From the NCBI GenBank assembly GCA_014529385.2, contig CM043945.1:3694312-3758311 (forward strand): 64,000 bases of DNA, read 5' to 3'. Below are positions 51,473 through 63,530 of the stretch, one piece after another; the stretch's first letter is position 1, and every line of letters begins with the position of its first letter. The notes beneath the pieces are model-generated. The model searched no databases. It had not been told where the DNA came from and worked only from the letters and a program-made list of their open reading frames with translations. The stretch comes from Adiantum capillus-veneris (Eukaryota > Streptophyta > Polypodiopsida > Polypodiales > Pteridaceae). The translations under genes and the position numbers were made by a program.

Positions 51473-52085
51473 CAACTACTTTTGAGGCCAAGGGCCTTTA
51501 AATATGTGGAAAGGGGTCAGTCTCTGGCACTCTTTTGGGTGAAGTGCAGAGCACGAGCCTGTACAGATTTCCGCGAATTGCGTTGTTGACGCGGCAGTTG
51601 TACGGGTTTCTTGTTTTTGCGCTGACAGCTTTTGAACATGATGCTTTTGAGTTAACTACTTTTCATGTAACTGCTTATGAGGCCAAGGGCCTTTAAATAT
51701 GTGCAAAGGGCTCAGCCTCTTGCACTCTTCTGGGTGAAGTGCAGAGCGCGAGTACCGGGATTGTACTGAGTTCAAGTAATATAAAGAAATACCCAAAGGG
51801 ACGCCAAGGTTTGGGGCCAATACTCTCTGGGATGGAATTCCGCCTCTCCCTGTCGCGTGTGCTCTCTCTCTCTCTGCTGGACGAGGGACGAGGGCGAGCA
51901 GCCTGAGGAGGGCGAGCATTATGTGGCGAGCAGGCTGACGAGGACGAGATGTCTGAGGGGAGGAGATTGAGGCGAAGGCGAGCACGCTGAGTCAAACCCT
52001 CTCGCGCTGCCTTGCTGGACGAAGGACGAGCTCGTCGCGCTGCCAACTTGCTGGACGAAGGACGAGGGACAAGCTCTCTCTCAAC
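51473..52085. repeat. LTR-like fragment with an internal 195-bp-period duplication
   Basis: Two copies of GAGGCCAAGGGCCTTTAAATATGT start at 51484 and 51679 and extend about 90 bp. The second is followed by sequence resembling the R region of the E/C LTR family (AATATAAAGAAATACC, TTTGGGGCCAAT). Then come GA/CGAG-rich imperfect repeats (GGACGAGGGACGAGG). Confidence 0.65.
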
Positions 52086-52091
52086 TATAGG

Positions 52092-52710
52092 ATGAGGACT
52101 AGGAGAGCATATGATCATGATGGTTTGGTGGCAGAGCACTTGATACATGCTAGAGATTTACTGTCAGAGGTTCTTGCGCGATTGTTTAACCGTGTCATGT
52201 GTGAGGGACTACCCGAGTCCTGGAGATTATCTACGATTGTACCTCTTTTCAAGGCAGGGGACCCAACGGTACCAGGGAACTACCGTACTATTATGATAGG
52301 GCACACATTGGCACGGTTGTATGCATCCATTCTTGAACAGCAACTGAGTAAATGGGCAGAAAATGAGGGCATACGAGCAGCAGGACAGGCTGGATTCAGG
52401 AGGGGTTTCTCCACTTTGGACCATATTCTTACACTCAGAGCCATTATTGAGGAGGGTCGGGCACATGGGAGACGGATGTATTGTTGCTTTGTGGACTTCC
52501 GCAAGGCATTTGACTCAGTGCCGAGGGCTAGATTGATGCATAGGCTACTGATGTTGGGAGTACCCATAGAGATCATATAGGGGATCATGGCTTTCTACGG
52601 CTCAGTGACTGGCCAGGTACGCACTCCGGAGGGGATTTCTGACATTGTTCATTCCACTATTGGAGTGAAACAGGGGTTTCCTTTGTCCCCTACACTTTTT
52701 GGTATGTATG
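52092..52710 (+). pseudogene. LINE P reverse transcriptase, N-terminal part
   Basis: ESWRLSTIVPLFKAGDP, GQAGFRRGFSTLDHIL, CCFVDFRKAFDSVPRARL, then a TAG at 52578 and [15 protein letters not shown] in the same frame. A frameshift near 52740 leads to the next part. Confidence 0.88.
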
Positions 52711-52713
52711 TAG

Positions 52714-53313
52714 ATGAGGTCTCTGACTACATTGACAGAGGGTGACAGAGGCGCTCAGCTGGCAGGGACATGGATCCCTTTATTATTATATGCTGATGAT
52801 ATTGTGTTAATGTCAGAGTCGCCAGAGGGCACGCAAAGACATTTGGATGCATTGCACAACTTTGCAGAGGATAGTAGATTGTCTGTGAACCTTGGTAAAA
52901 CCAAGGTTATGGTGTTTAACACCACACCACAGTGGGTCAAGAGATCGGCACCTACACTCGTATATGGCCAGGACACTGTGGAGTACACAGATGAATATAC
53001 ATATCTGGGGGTGGTATTCACGGGACCGAGGTTTACCCTGAGGAGAGGAGAAGAGACTAGACTATCCAGAGCCTATGCGGCATTAGGAGGGCTAGAGAGT
53101 ATGTATTCACAGGTTCAGTTTCAAGAACCACGAACAAAACTATGGCTCTTTGATACTTTGGTTGCTTCAGCTATGCTTTATGGGGTCCAAGTTTGGGGAC
53201 CATCTGTGAATCATGACAGTTGGAGGAACATGGAGAGACCCTTGGTATTTATGATATCCCGGATGATTAGAGCCAAGGCCTCTGTACCACATGCGATATT
53301 CGAGCGGAGGTAG
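52714..53313 (+). pseudogene. LINE P reverse transcriptase, YADD part
   Basis: LLLYADDIVLMSESPE at about 52780 carries the intact catalytic YADD. It continues NLGKTKVMVFN and YTYLGVVFTGPRFTL, as in LINE RT thumb regions, and ends at a stop at 53313. Confidence 0.9.
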
Positions 53314-53351
53314 CCGCCCCTCCTATAGAGATTGAGGCTCTTACCAGATCA

Positions 53352-54248
53352 ATGTCCTTTATGCACAGTCTATGGGATACACATAGAGGCAGATATACTA
53401 GACTGGCTCTTGAGTCCTCTAGACAGTTAGCGATGCAGGGAGATGCATCATGTTGGTATGCACAGATGACCTCATGGTTTCAGAGGCATGGTTTCAGCAT
53501 GGATAGATTGCCTCCCTTTCAGTATTCCTTGGATGCACCCTCCCTGCCAGTCACACGGACGGAGATCACTAGACTCATTCGTCAGGATCTTATACAGTTG
53601 GACACCAGGAGGACATGGGTAGAGCCGATACAGGAGTTGGGCACGAAGATGGCTTTCTACAAAGAGCACCTTCTCCAACTTTCACGGGATGGGTTTGTGA
53701 CTCGTCCGAACTACATGGACACTCATTTATCTCATGGTCTACGATGTGCTATTGGTCAGATTCGCACATCCTCACACCAGCTGGAGATTGAGACGGGTAG
53801 ATACAGAGGGATACCACCAGAGTCTAGGATATGTCAACTATGCGGTAGAGAGCCAGAGACAGAGCTACACTACATATGCCACTGCACTGTGTATTATGAG
53901 ATACGAGGGTGCTTCCATTGCTTATTCAGGGAGGGTTTTGGACCCCTAGATAGAGTCATGAGGTATCAGGACCAGATTGCCTTGGCTTATATCTACTTGA
54001 GCTACACCGACATAGAGACAGTCTGTTGGGGAGACATGGAGTACGACAGTCGCAGAGACAGATCACAGATTTCTTTAGATCGAGGGAGCCAAGAGACCAA
54101 CCACCAGCACAGGGTTGTACCCGCATTCATACCAGAGGCACCCTCATTGACAGGGCGATTGAGCTCAGGAGATCGAGACGACCACGACCGAGACACAGGA
54201 GCACACTACATCAACGGAGACTTCAGCAGAAGATCAAAGGCATTCTAG
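53352..54248 (+). pseudogene. LINE P C-terminal region with Cys/His motif
   Basis: 298 codons starting MSFMHSLWDTHRGRY in a frame shifted from the RT. Includes SRICQLCGREPETELHYICHC (split here: CQLC, then HYICHC), similar to the zinc-finger end of many LINE proteins. Homologous to fragment S1. Confidence 0.82.
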
Positions 54249-54452
54249 CACGACACCCAGATTGTCATTGAGGGCCTATTCTACATTTTCACATTTCACA
54301 TTTCACATTTCACACTTCATTTCAGTTTTCATTTTTTACTTTCAGTACTTTTTGTACTTGTACTTCAGACATTGTATTAGATTCACCACTTTGTATCTGA
54401 TGGTCTCATAGGTCATTTTGGCCTTTTGAAGACGTTAATATATCATTTCATT

Positions 54453-54871
<419 letters not shown>

Positions 54872-54989
54872 TCTTGTCCCAAAATGATGACATGGCATGA
54901 ACAACTGGAAGAGAAATGGACGAGTGGACAAGAAAAACCGAGCCGACCAAAGAACATTTGGCCACCGTTCGAGGCCTGAGGGACCAAAC

Positions 54990-55442
54990 CCTAAAAATCC
55001 CAAAGCTTTGAAGTCTGAGGCTAATTTTCGAAAAACGCATTGACATGTTCATGTGGCAGTCTGTGCGGATGATGACATGGTGTTGATGATGACATGGCAC
55101 AGCTGTACGGATTTTTCGCGAATTGCGATGGTGCTGCTACGTGGCAAGCTGCACGGATTTTCGCAAATTACGCTAGTTGCTTTTGACTGATATTAGCGCT
55201 AGCTTTTGGGAGCAAAGGCTTTTAGGGATTAGTGCTTTTGGGACTCTGCTTTTAGGCAACCCTTGTATTGTTTATAAGGAGCCCTTGGAGCCTCGCTGTG
55301 AGAGCATCTCGACGCACGGTTTGAGAGTAGAGGACCCCTCGGGGAGTTGTACCTTTGCAAGCATTATAATGAAGAAGTACAGAAAGGGGCACCAGTCTTT
55401 GGGGCTAGTGCATTTGGTTACAAAACTCCACTGCGCCTTACC

Positions 55443-55537
<95 letters not shown>

Positions 55538-55602
55538 TTCGGTGATTTTGCAATTTTTGTTCATGTGTTGCTATTGATTTCTCGATTGGAGTGTCAAAGC
55601 CT
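54990..55602 (+). repeat. Element C LTR, first (partial duplicate) copy
   Basis: Contains GGGGCACCAGTCTTTGGGG, a CT run (55444-55498), an AT run (55498-55534) and the end segment TTGGAGTGTCAAAGCC. The next copy starts immediately after, at about 55606 (AGCCCTTGTACTG). Confidence 0.72.
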
Positions 55603-55605
55603 ATA

Positions 55606-55802
55606 ACGGTAGTCACAGAGCCCTTGTACTGTTTATAATGAGCCCTTGGAGCCTCACTCTGAAAGCATCTGGACGCACAGTCTGAGAGTAGAGGACCCCT
55701 CGGGGAGTTGTACTTTTGCAAGCATAATAATAAGGAAGTACCGAAAGGGGCACCAGTCTTTGGGGCCAATGCATCTGGTCACAGAACTCCACTGTGCCTT
55801 GC

Positions 55803-55843
<41 letters not shown>
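55606..55843 (+). repeat. Element C LTR, second copy, left part
   Basis: Matches the first copy from CCCTTGTA.TGTTTATAA to the CT run (55805-55843), where copia B is inserted. The right part resumes at 61538. Confidence 0.8.
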
Positions 55844-55846
<3 letters not shown>

Positions 55847-56137
55847 GTGCAGCAGTGTGTGCAAGTGATAAGAGCACAAGGAGAAATCCAGGGCTTGAGG
55901 CTTGGAGAGAAGGCACTCTTCTGCAGAGATGGGGCACTAGGAAACGAAGAAGGTGAGAGAGAGAGATGTGAGGGGATAAGTGAGTGAGCAAATTAGGCTC
56001 ACATTCCCTATATTTAAGTATAGGACCAGTTTTAAGTTAGTGGCCAAGTTCAATGTGAACTTGGCCAAAGGTTAGTAACCTTTAAAAATGTACATAAAAG
56101 GGGTCATTTGGGCCTTTAACCCAACAACCTCCCACTT
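55844..56137 (-). repeat. Element B 3' LTR and polypurine tract
   Basis: Minus-strand start TGTTGGGTTAAAGG at 56126, with AAGTGGGAGGT beside it (56127-56137). The outer few bases near 55844 have merged with the CT run. Confidence 0.88.
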
Positions 56138-57492
56138 AAAGGCATAAATGAAGCCTTTATGCTACGTGACTCCCACCATCTGTATGCAGAGCTGATGTTG
56201 TGCTTTGGTAAGCACTTAGTGAGAGCATCTGCTGGATTTTGTGATGTATGGACCTTAACCAATGTGATAAGGCCATCCTCAAGCACTTCTCGAATGAAGT
56301 GATACCGCACATCAATATGCTTTGTGTGTGCATGAAACATGGCATTCTTTGCCAGACATATGGCACTCTGACTATCACAACCAAGCATAGGTGCCTTGTC
56401 AAGCAAACCAAACTCGCTGCATAGACGTGCTAACCAAATGGCTTCTTTGGAAGCCTCAGTGGCTAAAATATCTTCAGCCTCTGTAGTAGACAATGCAACG
56501 ATCTTTTGCAATCTAGAACACCATGAAACAGCACCTCCTGCAAGAGTAAACACATAGCCACTTGTGGATTTCCGTGTATCCACATCACCAACCATGTCAG
56601 AGTCACAAAATCCCTTCAACTCCAATGGTCCTTTACCATAGCATAGGCATTTGTTTTTAGTCCCTTTCAAGTACCTCATAATGGACTTCATTGCATCCCA
56701 ATGCAACCTGCCTCGATTACCCATAAACTGGCTCCCCACTGCATAGGCTATGTCAGGCCTAGTAGCAACCATAGCATACATAAGTGAACCACAAGCTGAA
56801 GCATAAGGCACACTTTGCATGTCATTGGCTTCTTCCTTTGACTTGGGACAATCATCCTTGGAGATTTTGACATATGGCTGTAATGGCACACCAAGAGGCT
56901 TTGCTTCAGCCCTGTTAAATCTGTCCAGCACCTTTTCAATGTACTTTTCTTGCGACAAATACAATATGTGCTGGTCCCTTTGCCTTCTAACACGCACTCC
57001 AAGTATATGTTTAGTTGCCCCAAGGTCTTTCATTGAAAATGCAGATTTCAAATGCCCTTTAAGAGCATCAACAGTGCTTCTTTTCTTTGTAGCTATCAAC
57101 ATATCATCCACATAGAGCACAAGAATGATAGGGCTGCCATCCTCATCACGTTTGGTATACAAACAATGGTCTGCATGGCTTCTTTTGTAACCATGTTTGA
57201 GCATGAAGCGGTCAAACTTCTTGTACCATTGTCTACATAATTGTTTCAGCCCATACAAGCTTCTATTGAGCATACATACCGAATGTTCCTTGCCAGGAAT
57301 AACAAAACCCTCGGGTTGCTTCATGTAAAGCTCTTCCTCCACATCACTATGCAAGAAAGCGGCATGTACATCCATTTGGTCCATTTCCAAATCAAGGGTA
57401 GCCACTATGACAAACAATACACGCAAAGTGGTCATCTTCACAACGGGAGAGAACACTTCCTGAAAGTCTATGCCCTTGGTTTGAACCTATCC
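56116..57492 (-). pseudogene. Element B reverse transcriptase-RNase H
   Basis: Long open frame of 446 codons (57456-56116): [53 protein letters not shown] with YVDD intact, then RNase H ([33 protein letters not shown]). It runs into the LTR. This is the best preserved pol segment of the two copia copies, although the frame is cut off from integrase at 57487-57492. Confidence 0.92.
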
Positions 57493-58569
57493 CTTTGCAA
57501 CTAGCCTTGCCTTATACTTGGGTTTTGCATCAACTGTTTTGATTTTATATACCCATTTGTTAGGAATAGCCTTCCTTCCTTTGGGCAATTCCACCAAATC
57601 CCAAGTATGATTAGCATGCAAAGCTTTAATCTCTTCCTGCATAGCAAGCTCCCACTTGTCGCTGTGCTCATATGTCTTTGCCTCTTTATACGTAAGAGGC
57701 TCTCCCTCATCTGTCGACATAATGTAATGCAAAGAGGGATCATATCTACTCACAGTCCATCTTGGACAAGTAGACCACCTCACCCAATGATCCACATTAT
57801 CCGGTAATGGGTCTGCATCAAGTGGCATGATAAAATCATCAACAATGGGCAGTTGTACATCATTTTCAAAACCATTTTTAGCATTGTTTCGTGGCTGCAA
57901 ATGCCCTTCAGGAGCCTCAATTTGCTGCCCAACATCTTCTGGCTCAAACGCCACTGGATCATCTACATTTTCATCCATATGTGGTGCATCCTGAGGGTCA
58001 AGAATAGGCTTAGCGGGTGGCTGGTCATGCTGAAATTTGACCCTTTTATGGTCATGTTTTGAGGCACAATTGTTTTGAAGCAGCCTTGCCTCATTAAAAA
58101 CAACATCTCGGCTACACACAACCCTTTTGAGCTGAGGTAACCAAATCCTGTAACCCATTTCGCCTTCTTCACCATATCACATGACAAGTCCTTTAATGGA
58201 CTTGACATCTAGTTTGCTTCTCAACTCAGGTCTAATATGCACAAAAGCTTCGCAACCAAAAATGCGTAAGTAATCATATGAAGCAGGCTTGCCAGACCAA
58301 ACCTCTTCATGGATGTCACCTTTCAAAGACATGTGAGGAAATCGACTGCATATATGCATTGTAGTTTTCAAAGCTTCTCCCCAAAATCCATGAGAGAGAT
58401 TAGTTGTGGACAGTATGCATCTCTCCCTCTCACAAAGTGTCCTATTGAATCTTTCAGTCACAATTAGAAGAGGGGCTGTATGGCACAGTAAGCTCCCTCT
58501 TAATGCCCAAATTTTCACAAAATTTGTTAAATTCAGCACTTGTCTCCCCCATTGTCTGTACGCAAGCAT
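57487..58569 (-). pseudogene. Element B integrase C-terminal part and linker
   Basis: From 58569: [53 protein letters not shown], then (after a stop) GYRIWLPQLKRVVCSRDVVFNE and an acidic linker up to YKARLVAKG. This is the stretch deleted from element A. Confidence 0.9.
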
Positions 58570-59504
58570 TTCAAATTTCTACCTGTTTGGGTGGTCACAA
58601 ATGCATGAAATTTCTTAAATACAGCAAAGGCTTCATCCTTAGATTTAAGCAAATAAACCCAAATTTTCCTAGAATGATCATCAACAAAGGAGACAAAATA
58701 GCATGCACCTCCCATAGACTTTATAGGCATGCTACATACATCAGAATGTACAAGATCAAGCACACAAGATTTACGAGAGAAACCGGAGTAATAAGAGTGC
58801 TTTACTTGCTTGCCATATTGACATTCATTACAAAAATAAATCTTTGTGCCTTTAGCATCAAGCTTGCTCAAAGTATAAAGCTTAGAAAGGCCCTTTTGGC
58901 TCATACTGCCAAGCCTCTTGTGCCATAACTCCATGTGAGAGTTAATTTCAGTCAATGCAATAAACTTATCCAACACAGCCTTTCCATGCATGCAGTAAAG
59001 TATCACTTTCTTTGTGCCCTTTACAATCATCCTTGAGCCTTTGGTCATTTTTCATGATCCTCTCTCAAACAAGATGCTGTAACCATGCATATCCATCTGA
59101 CCAACACAAAGCAGACTCTTCTTGATTCCCAGCACATATCTAACATTATGCAAGACAAACTCATTTGTGCCATCTATAGAGAGATGCACAGTGCCAATGC
59201 CCTCAATGGAACATGCATGATTGTTTCCAAGATATACATGGCCATGTTTGCCTGCATCAAAAGTAGAGAAACACTCCTTGATAGGAGTCACATGAAATGA
59301 AGCACCGGAATCAACTATCCAAGTCTGGGATAATGCATCATTGACAGTCAACAAAGCATCAATAAGATCACTCTTGGTGATCTGCATGTCCTGTGAATGA
59401 ACATTAAGAGAGGCATCAAGGTCATAAGCATCATCATCTGACAAAGTGGCACACAAGATGTTCTCTACATCTGACAGCTCCTCAATCACAACATTAGAAG
59501 CCAC
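58533..59504 (-). pseudogene. Element B protease and integrase N-terminal part
   Basis: WIVDSGASFHVTPIKECF holds the intact protease motif DSGA. Integrase: [54 protein letters not shown] stop at about 59050 and another near 58533 break the frame. Confidence 0.9.
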
Positions 59505-59516
59505 ATTGGCCTTCTC

Positions 59517-59706
59517 TTTGTCCTTTCAGTTATCCTGTGCATCTGGCTTCGCTTCTTTCTTCTCTTTCTTTTTGTCTCCGCCATTCTTTTTCTGTTCTAA
59601 CTCGGCTTTTCTTTGTCCTTTGAGCTATCTTGTGCATCTGGCTTGGCTTCCTTCTTTTATTTCTTTTTGTCTCCGCCATTCTTTTTCCGTTCTAACTCGG
59701 CTTTGT
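59517..59706. repeat. 95-bp tandem duplication in B gag
   Basis: GCATCTGGCTT..CTTC occurs at 59539 and 59634, with TCTCCGCCATTCTTTTTC after each. Element A has a single copy. Confidence 0.9.
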
Positions 59707-60457
59707 GGTACCTGCAATCGGGTTTCTTGTGACCTTTCCTGCCACACTAATAGCAAGTCACATCACCCTTGCCTTTGCTTGCATTTCCCCATTCCTTACT
59801 CTTACTCTTACTCCTGTGAGCATAGACATTCTTCTTCTCTGTCCTGCCTCTAACCATGTTGGCAGAGCTGCCTCCCTCTCCACCTGCTTTCCTCTTGATT
59901 TCCTCATTCAAGATAGAACCCCTAACACCATCAAAGGTCAAATTGGGGTTATTCGACAATGAAACCACCAATGTTTCCCATGAATCAGGTAAGGTCATAA
60001 GCAAGAAGATAGCGTTCAGCTTATCATCAAAAGGAGACAAACCTGAATCCTGTAACTGCGACAAAGTAACTGTAAACAACGACAAGTGCTCTGCAACGCT
60101 CTTGGACTCATCTAGCTGCATGCCAACAAGTTTTCGCATCAAATGCACTTGGTTGACAGGCATTGTATTCTCATACATCGCCTTTAACTTCTCCCACACA
60201 TCAAAAGCATTTGTGAGACCTTTCAAATCAATGACTATCTCATCGGTCATGGCCATTTTAATGTATGTAATTGCCTTCCTGTTCAAGCTAACCCATGCTT
60301 CATCCGACATATTCTGTGGCTTTACCTGTTCAAGTGCCCCTTTACAATCCTTAAGAAATAGGATTCCCTGGATCTCGTCTTTCCAGGGATCGAAACCTAT
60401 TCCATCGAACCTCCTAATCTTGAAGAGATTCTTCACATCCGAAGAAGATGAGGCCAT
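59517..60457 (-). pseudogene. Element B gag
   Basis: [19 protein letters not shown] at 60457, then [30 protein letters not shown] and a zinc knuckle starting CY, stop, [11 protein letters not shown]. The following Lys-rich linker is duplicated (95 bp), which shifts the frame. Confidence 0.9.
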
Positions 60458-61197
60458 AGTTGCACGAATAAGAGGGCTAATACGCTGAATTTTTAGGCAA
60501 AATGCACCAAAACCGGAGTATAACCTCACAGAAGTGTACACTATAACTCCAAATGGTCACAAGAGCAGATCGATTTAGGCAAAAAAAAAAAAATCTGAAA
60601 TTTATACGCAGGAAATTTCAGCGAGTGAATTTGTGCTCAAAAACAACAATTTTAGTTGTTTATAGCCTCACAGAACATACATAAGGCTAATGCACAGCCT
60701 TTAGAAGCATGTATGAGCAAAAGCCCCAATTTGTAGCATCAAATTGCACAAAATTGAGCCACAAATGGTTATTCATAGCCAAAACTTGTCAAATGTGCTT
60801 AGATTCCAACAATTTGCACTTTCCTCAATGTAGATGCATAAAAAATACACTTGCAAAAACCTGCATAAATCTGAAATTTACTGAAAACACCTCTTTTGGG
60901 ACCTGTTTTTCGGCAATTTCTTTGTTTTCGGGTAGGTAGCGGGGACCTAGTAAAGATGTTCTCACACCTTAATACATGGTTTGCAAAACCTATATTTTGC
61001 TGTCATAACCTGTAATTTGCTGATTTTAACCTAATTTCAGCCTGTTTTAAGTCAATTTGACTAGACGGGCCCTATAGTGTTCGGGGACAAGTCCTTGGCG
61101 ATAAAATTGCAAAATCTCGCATGAAAGTTAACCTCCTTGGCTGAAAATTAGCGTTTGCAGTTTTGGAAGCAAACCCTAATTTGGCTCTGATACCAGT
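60458..61197 (-). other. Element B leader and primer-binding site
   Basis: Untranslated leader between LTR and gag, as in A (7121-7818). The primer-binding site TGGTATCAGAGCC is at 61195-61183 on the minus strand. Confidence 0.88.
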
Positions 61198-61308
61198 TGA
61201 TGAGCGTTCAGCAGTGTGTGCAAGTGATAGAGCACGAGGAGAAATACAAGGCTTGAGGCTTGGAGAGAAGGCACTCTTCTGCAGAGATGGGGCGCTAGGA
61301 AACGAAGA

Positions 61309-61366
<58 letters not shown>

Positions 61367-61537
61367 TACACAATCTTGTGAGGGGAATAAGTGAGTGAGC
61401 AAATTAGGCTCACATTCCCTTTATTAAAGTATAGGACCATTTTTAAGTTAGTGGCTAAGTTCAATGTGAACTTGACCAAAGGTTAGTAACCTTTAAAAAT
61501 GTACATAAAAGGGGTCATGAGGGCCTTTAACCCAACA
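61198..61537 (-). repeat. Element B 5' LTR with (GA)n
   Basis: 340 bp, with a GA run at 61311-61363 that makes it longer than its 3' partner. Confidence 0.92.
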
Positions 61538-61680
61538 TCTCTCTCTCTATATATATATATATTTATTTATTTATTTACTTATATTTATATTTATATTTAT
61601 ATATTTAAGTTCAGTGATTTTGCAATTTTTGTTCATGTGTTACTATTGATTTCTCACTTGGAGTGTCCAAGCCTGTAAGA
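61538..61680 (+). repeat. Element C LTR, second copy, right part
   Basis: CT and AT/ATTT repeats, then TCAGTGATTTTGCAATTTTT and GGAGTGTCCAAGCCTGTAAGA, matching the first copy near 55535-55600. Confidence 0.82.
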
Positions 61681-61681
61681 G

Positions 61682-61695
61682 TGGTATCAAAGCCC
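61682..61695 (+). promoter_or_regulatory. Element C primer-binding site
   Basis: TGGTATCAAAGCCC, a Met-tRNA-type site one base after the LTR. Confidence 0.8.
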
Positions 61696-62934
61696 AGAAA
61701 GATTCTTCTTCTACAGAGGATCCAATACCTTCTTCAACACACACAGGTTCTCGAGGAGAATCTAACAGAGCAGTCAAGAATTTGTTTGTGAAAGAATCTT
61801 TGATAAAGTACTCCAGAGACCCGAAATTTGCAAAACACGTGAAGAATTACCCGATTGATGAGATTTAGTCGAGATGGCGTGAGGCCATTGATTCTCCTCT
61901 GAGGTTGGGACAAAAGTTGAACACTAATGAGTGCAGAAAAGCAAAAACTGTACTTGTAGAAAGAGCTGGACAGAGCTCTTGAAAAAAAGATGAACCAGAT
62001 AATGAAAGGCTTGAAGCATTCTTGGAAGAAGAGGAAATCAGCCGATTTCCCCGCTTATTTGAACCGAAAGTCGACTTTCGAGGTGGCAAGATCCAAGAAG
62101 CGTGTTTGATTCGAGGATAACCCAGTTTTTTCTTTGTCTTCAGAGAGTTCTAATAGTTCATCGTCCTCTAGTTCCAGTGGGGATAAGAAAAGCTGAAAGA
62201 AGCCGAGAAATAGAAAGAAAAGCAAATTTTTGTAAAAGTCTAAAAGGCATGAGAGGCCATCTAGCAGATCAAAGAGGGAGAGCTCGTTCTCTTCCAACAG
62301 TCAACAGATGAGCAAGAAGACCAAGGAGTTCAAGGAAGGGGGTCAAGCTGCAAAGTTTGAGGCGTTTTCACACTACCAAGACACCCATCGAGGTCGTTGA
62401 GTTTATACGACAGTTTGACGTCGCCTTCTGTGGAGGTCGGTTCACAGAACACTACAAGGTGCAAAGATAGGCATCTTGCTTGAAAGGAAATGCACAAACA
62501 AGGTGGTCTACTCTGTTGTTGCACAGAGAAGCACTTGCGATATGGAAAAATTTCACATCAACTTAGATATCATACGAATATAAAAGAGATTTCATCATGG
62601 CTTGGCATCATTTGAGAATGATATAAGAAAGATACACTGGATGACTACTACCAGAGGTTTTGAGATATTTATTTGCCAGTGTCTTCATTTCGGAAGATTA
62701 ATTTGAGGGACCAGATTGAGTAGTTTTGTTGTGGTTTGCCAAAAGAGATTCGAGAGTATTGTCTAGAACGGAAGTCTAATTCTATTCAGAGACTTATTAG
62801 ACATGCTAAGCAAGGATTTAAAATACATGTCGGCTCATTGACTTATCCTACAGACGAGATAGTATCCATCTCAATAGGGCAAGAGTCTACCAGTGAAGAG
62901 AATAAATCGGGGGAACCGGATGACAGCTCATCAC

Positions 62935-63278
62935 CAACGTAACCGCTAAACACATTTCAGCAGGCCTGAAACGCGAAACGGGTGAAATGTTTCACCTGCA
63001 AGGTGAAACGTCTGAAGTGAAACGCCTACAAAAAAATTCCCTTTAGAGAATTTTGCCATTTAAAAGTTATTTATTTATTATGTATATGCTATTTCAAGGT
63101 TGACATAGCATGTGTCTCTACTCAATGCACTATGAACACCTATTTTGTCTATACATAACTCTACATATACAGAAAATTGGCGTTTCGGTCATACGTTTCA
63201 GTGATGCCTTAGCCTAGGGTGAAACGTTTCGGGATGAAACGCCAAGTTTCGGGGGTGAAACGTTTCGCGGTTACGCTG
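62935..63278. mobile_element. hAT-like MITE in element C gag
   Basis: 344 bp. Ends CAACGTAACCGCTAAAC and, from the other side, CAGCGTAACCGCGAAAC (15 of 17 identical). Flanking 8-mers CTCATCAC (62927-62934) and CCCATCAC (63279-63286) match at 7 of 8. Near each end are clusters of GTGAAACG / CGTTTCAC motifs, a possible sub-terminal binding array. No coding capacity. Confidence 0.82.
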
Positions 63279-63341
63279 CCCATCACAGGATCCTGGAGCA
63301 GTACGGAATAAGAATGTAGCGCATCCGAGAGTTCTAACGAA

Positions 63342-63460
63342 CTAAGGGAACCAGATGCAAGTTCATCAGAGGATTCCAAAGAAGAACAGGGATCGTTAGA
63401 ACTAAGGGAACCAAATGCAAGTTCATCAAAGGATTCCAAAGAAGAACACGGATCAGATGA
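63342..63460 (+). repeat. 60-bp tandem repeat in C gag
   Basis: ACTAAGGGAACCAGATGCAA at 63341 recurs at 63401 with one change; the unit encodes about 20 residues (LREPDASSSEDSKEEQG). The period keeps the frame. Confidence 0.9.
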
Positions 63461-63530
63461 TAGTGCATCTCAAGCTTCCCCGACGATTCAGACTGACGTG
63501 CCTGAGGACAAGGGAGGCTAGCGAGGCTAT

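Larger units (their letters stand above)
55844..61537 (-). mobile_element. Element B: Ty1/copia, related to A, full length but defective
   Basis: 5' LTR 61198-61537 and 3' LTR about 55844-56126. Domains gag, protease, integrase, RT and RNase H lie in copia order on the minus strand. It sits in the CT run of the C LTR; the duplication is hidden by the CT repeats. Unlike A it keeps the region between integrase and RT. Stops and a 95-bp duplication disable gag. Confidence 0.92.
61696..63530 (+). pseudogene. Element C gag, split by a MITE
   Basis: Degenerate Gag related to [17 protein letters not shown]-like serine stretch near 62140-62180, KKTKEFKEGGQAAKFEAF, DVAFCGGRFTEHYKVQR, LKGNAQTRWSTLLLHRE, then PKEIREYCLERKSNSIQRL and KQGFKIHVGSLTYPTDEIV. 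Many stops. A MITE sits at 62935-63278, after which a 60-bp tandem repeat continues the acidic linker. No zinc knuckle or protease is seen after it. Confidence 0.82.

Noticed and set aside
55844-55850. Exact outer end of the B 3' LTR and its target duplication
   Set aside because: The border merges with the CT run, so no duplication can be claimed.
59856-60488. 210-codon plus-strand ORF
   Set aside because: Antisense of copia B gag.
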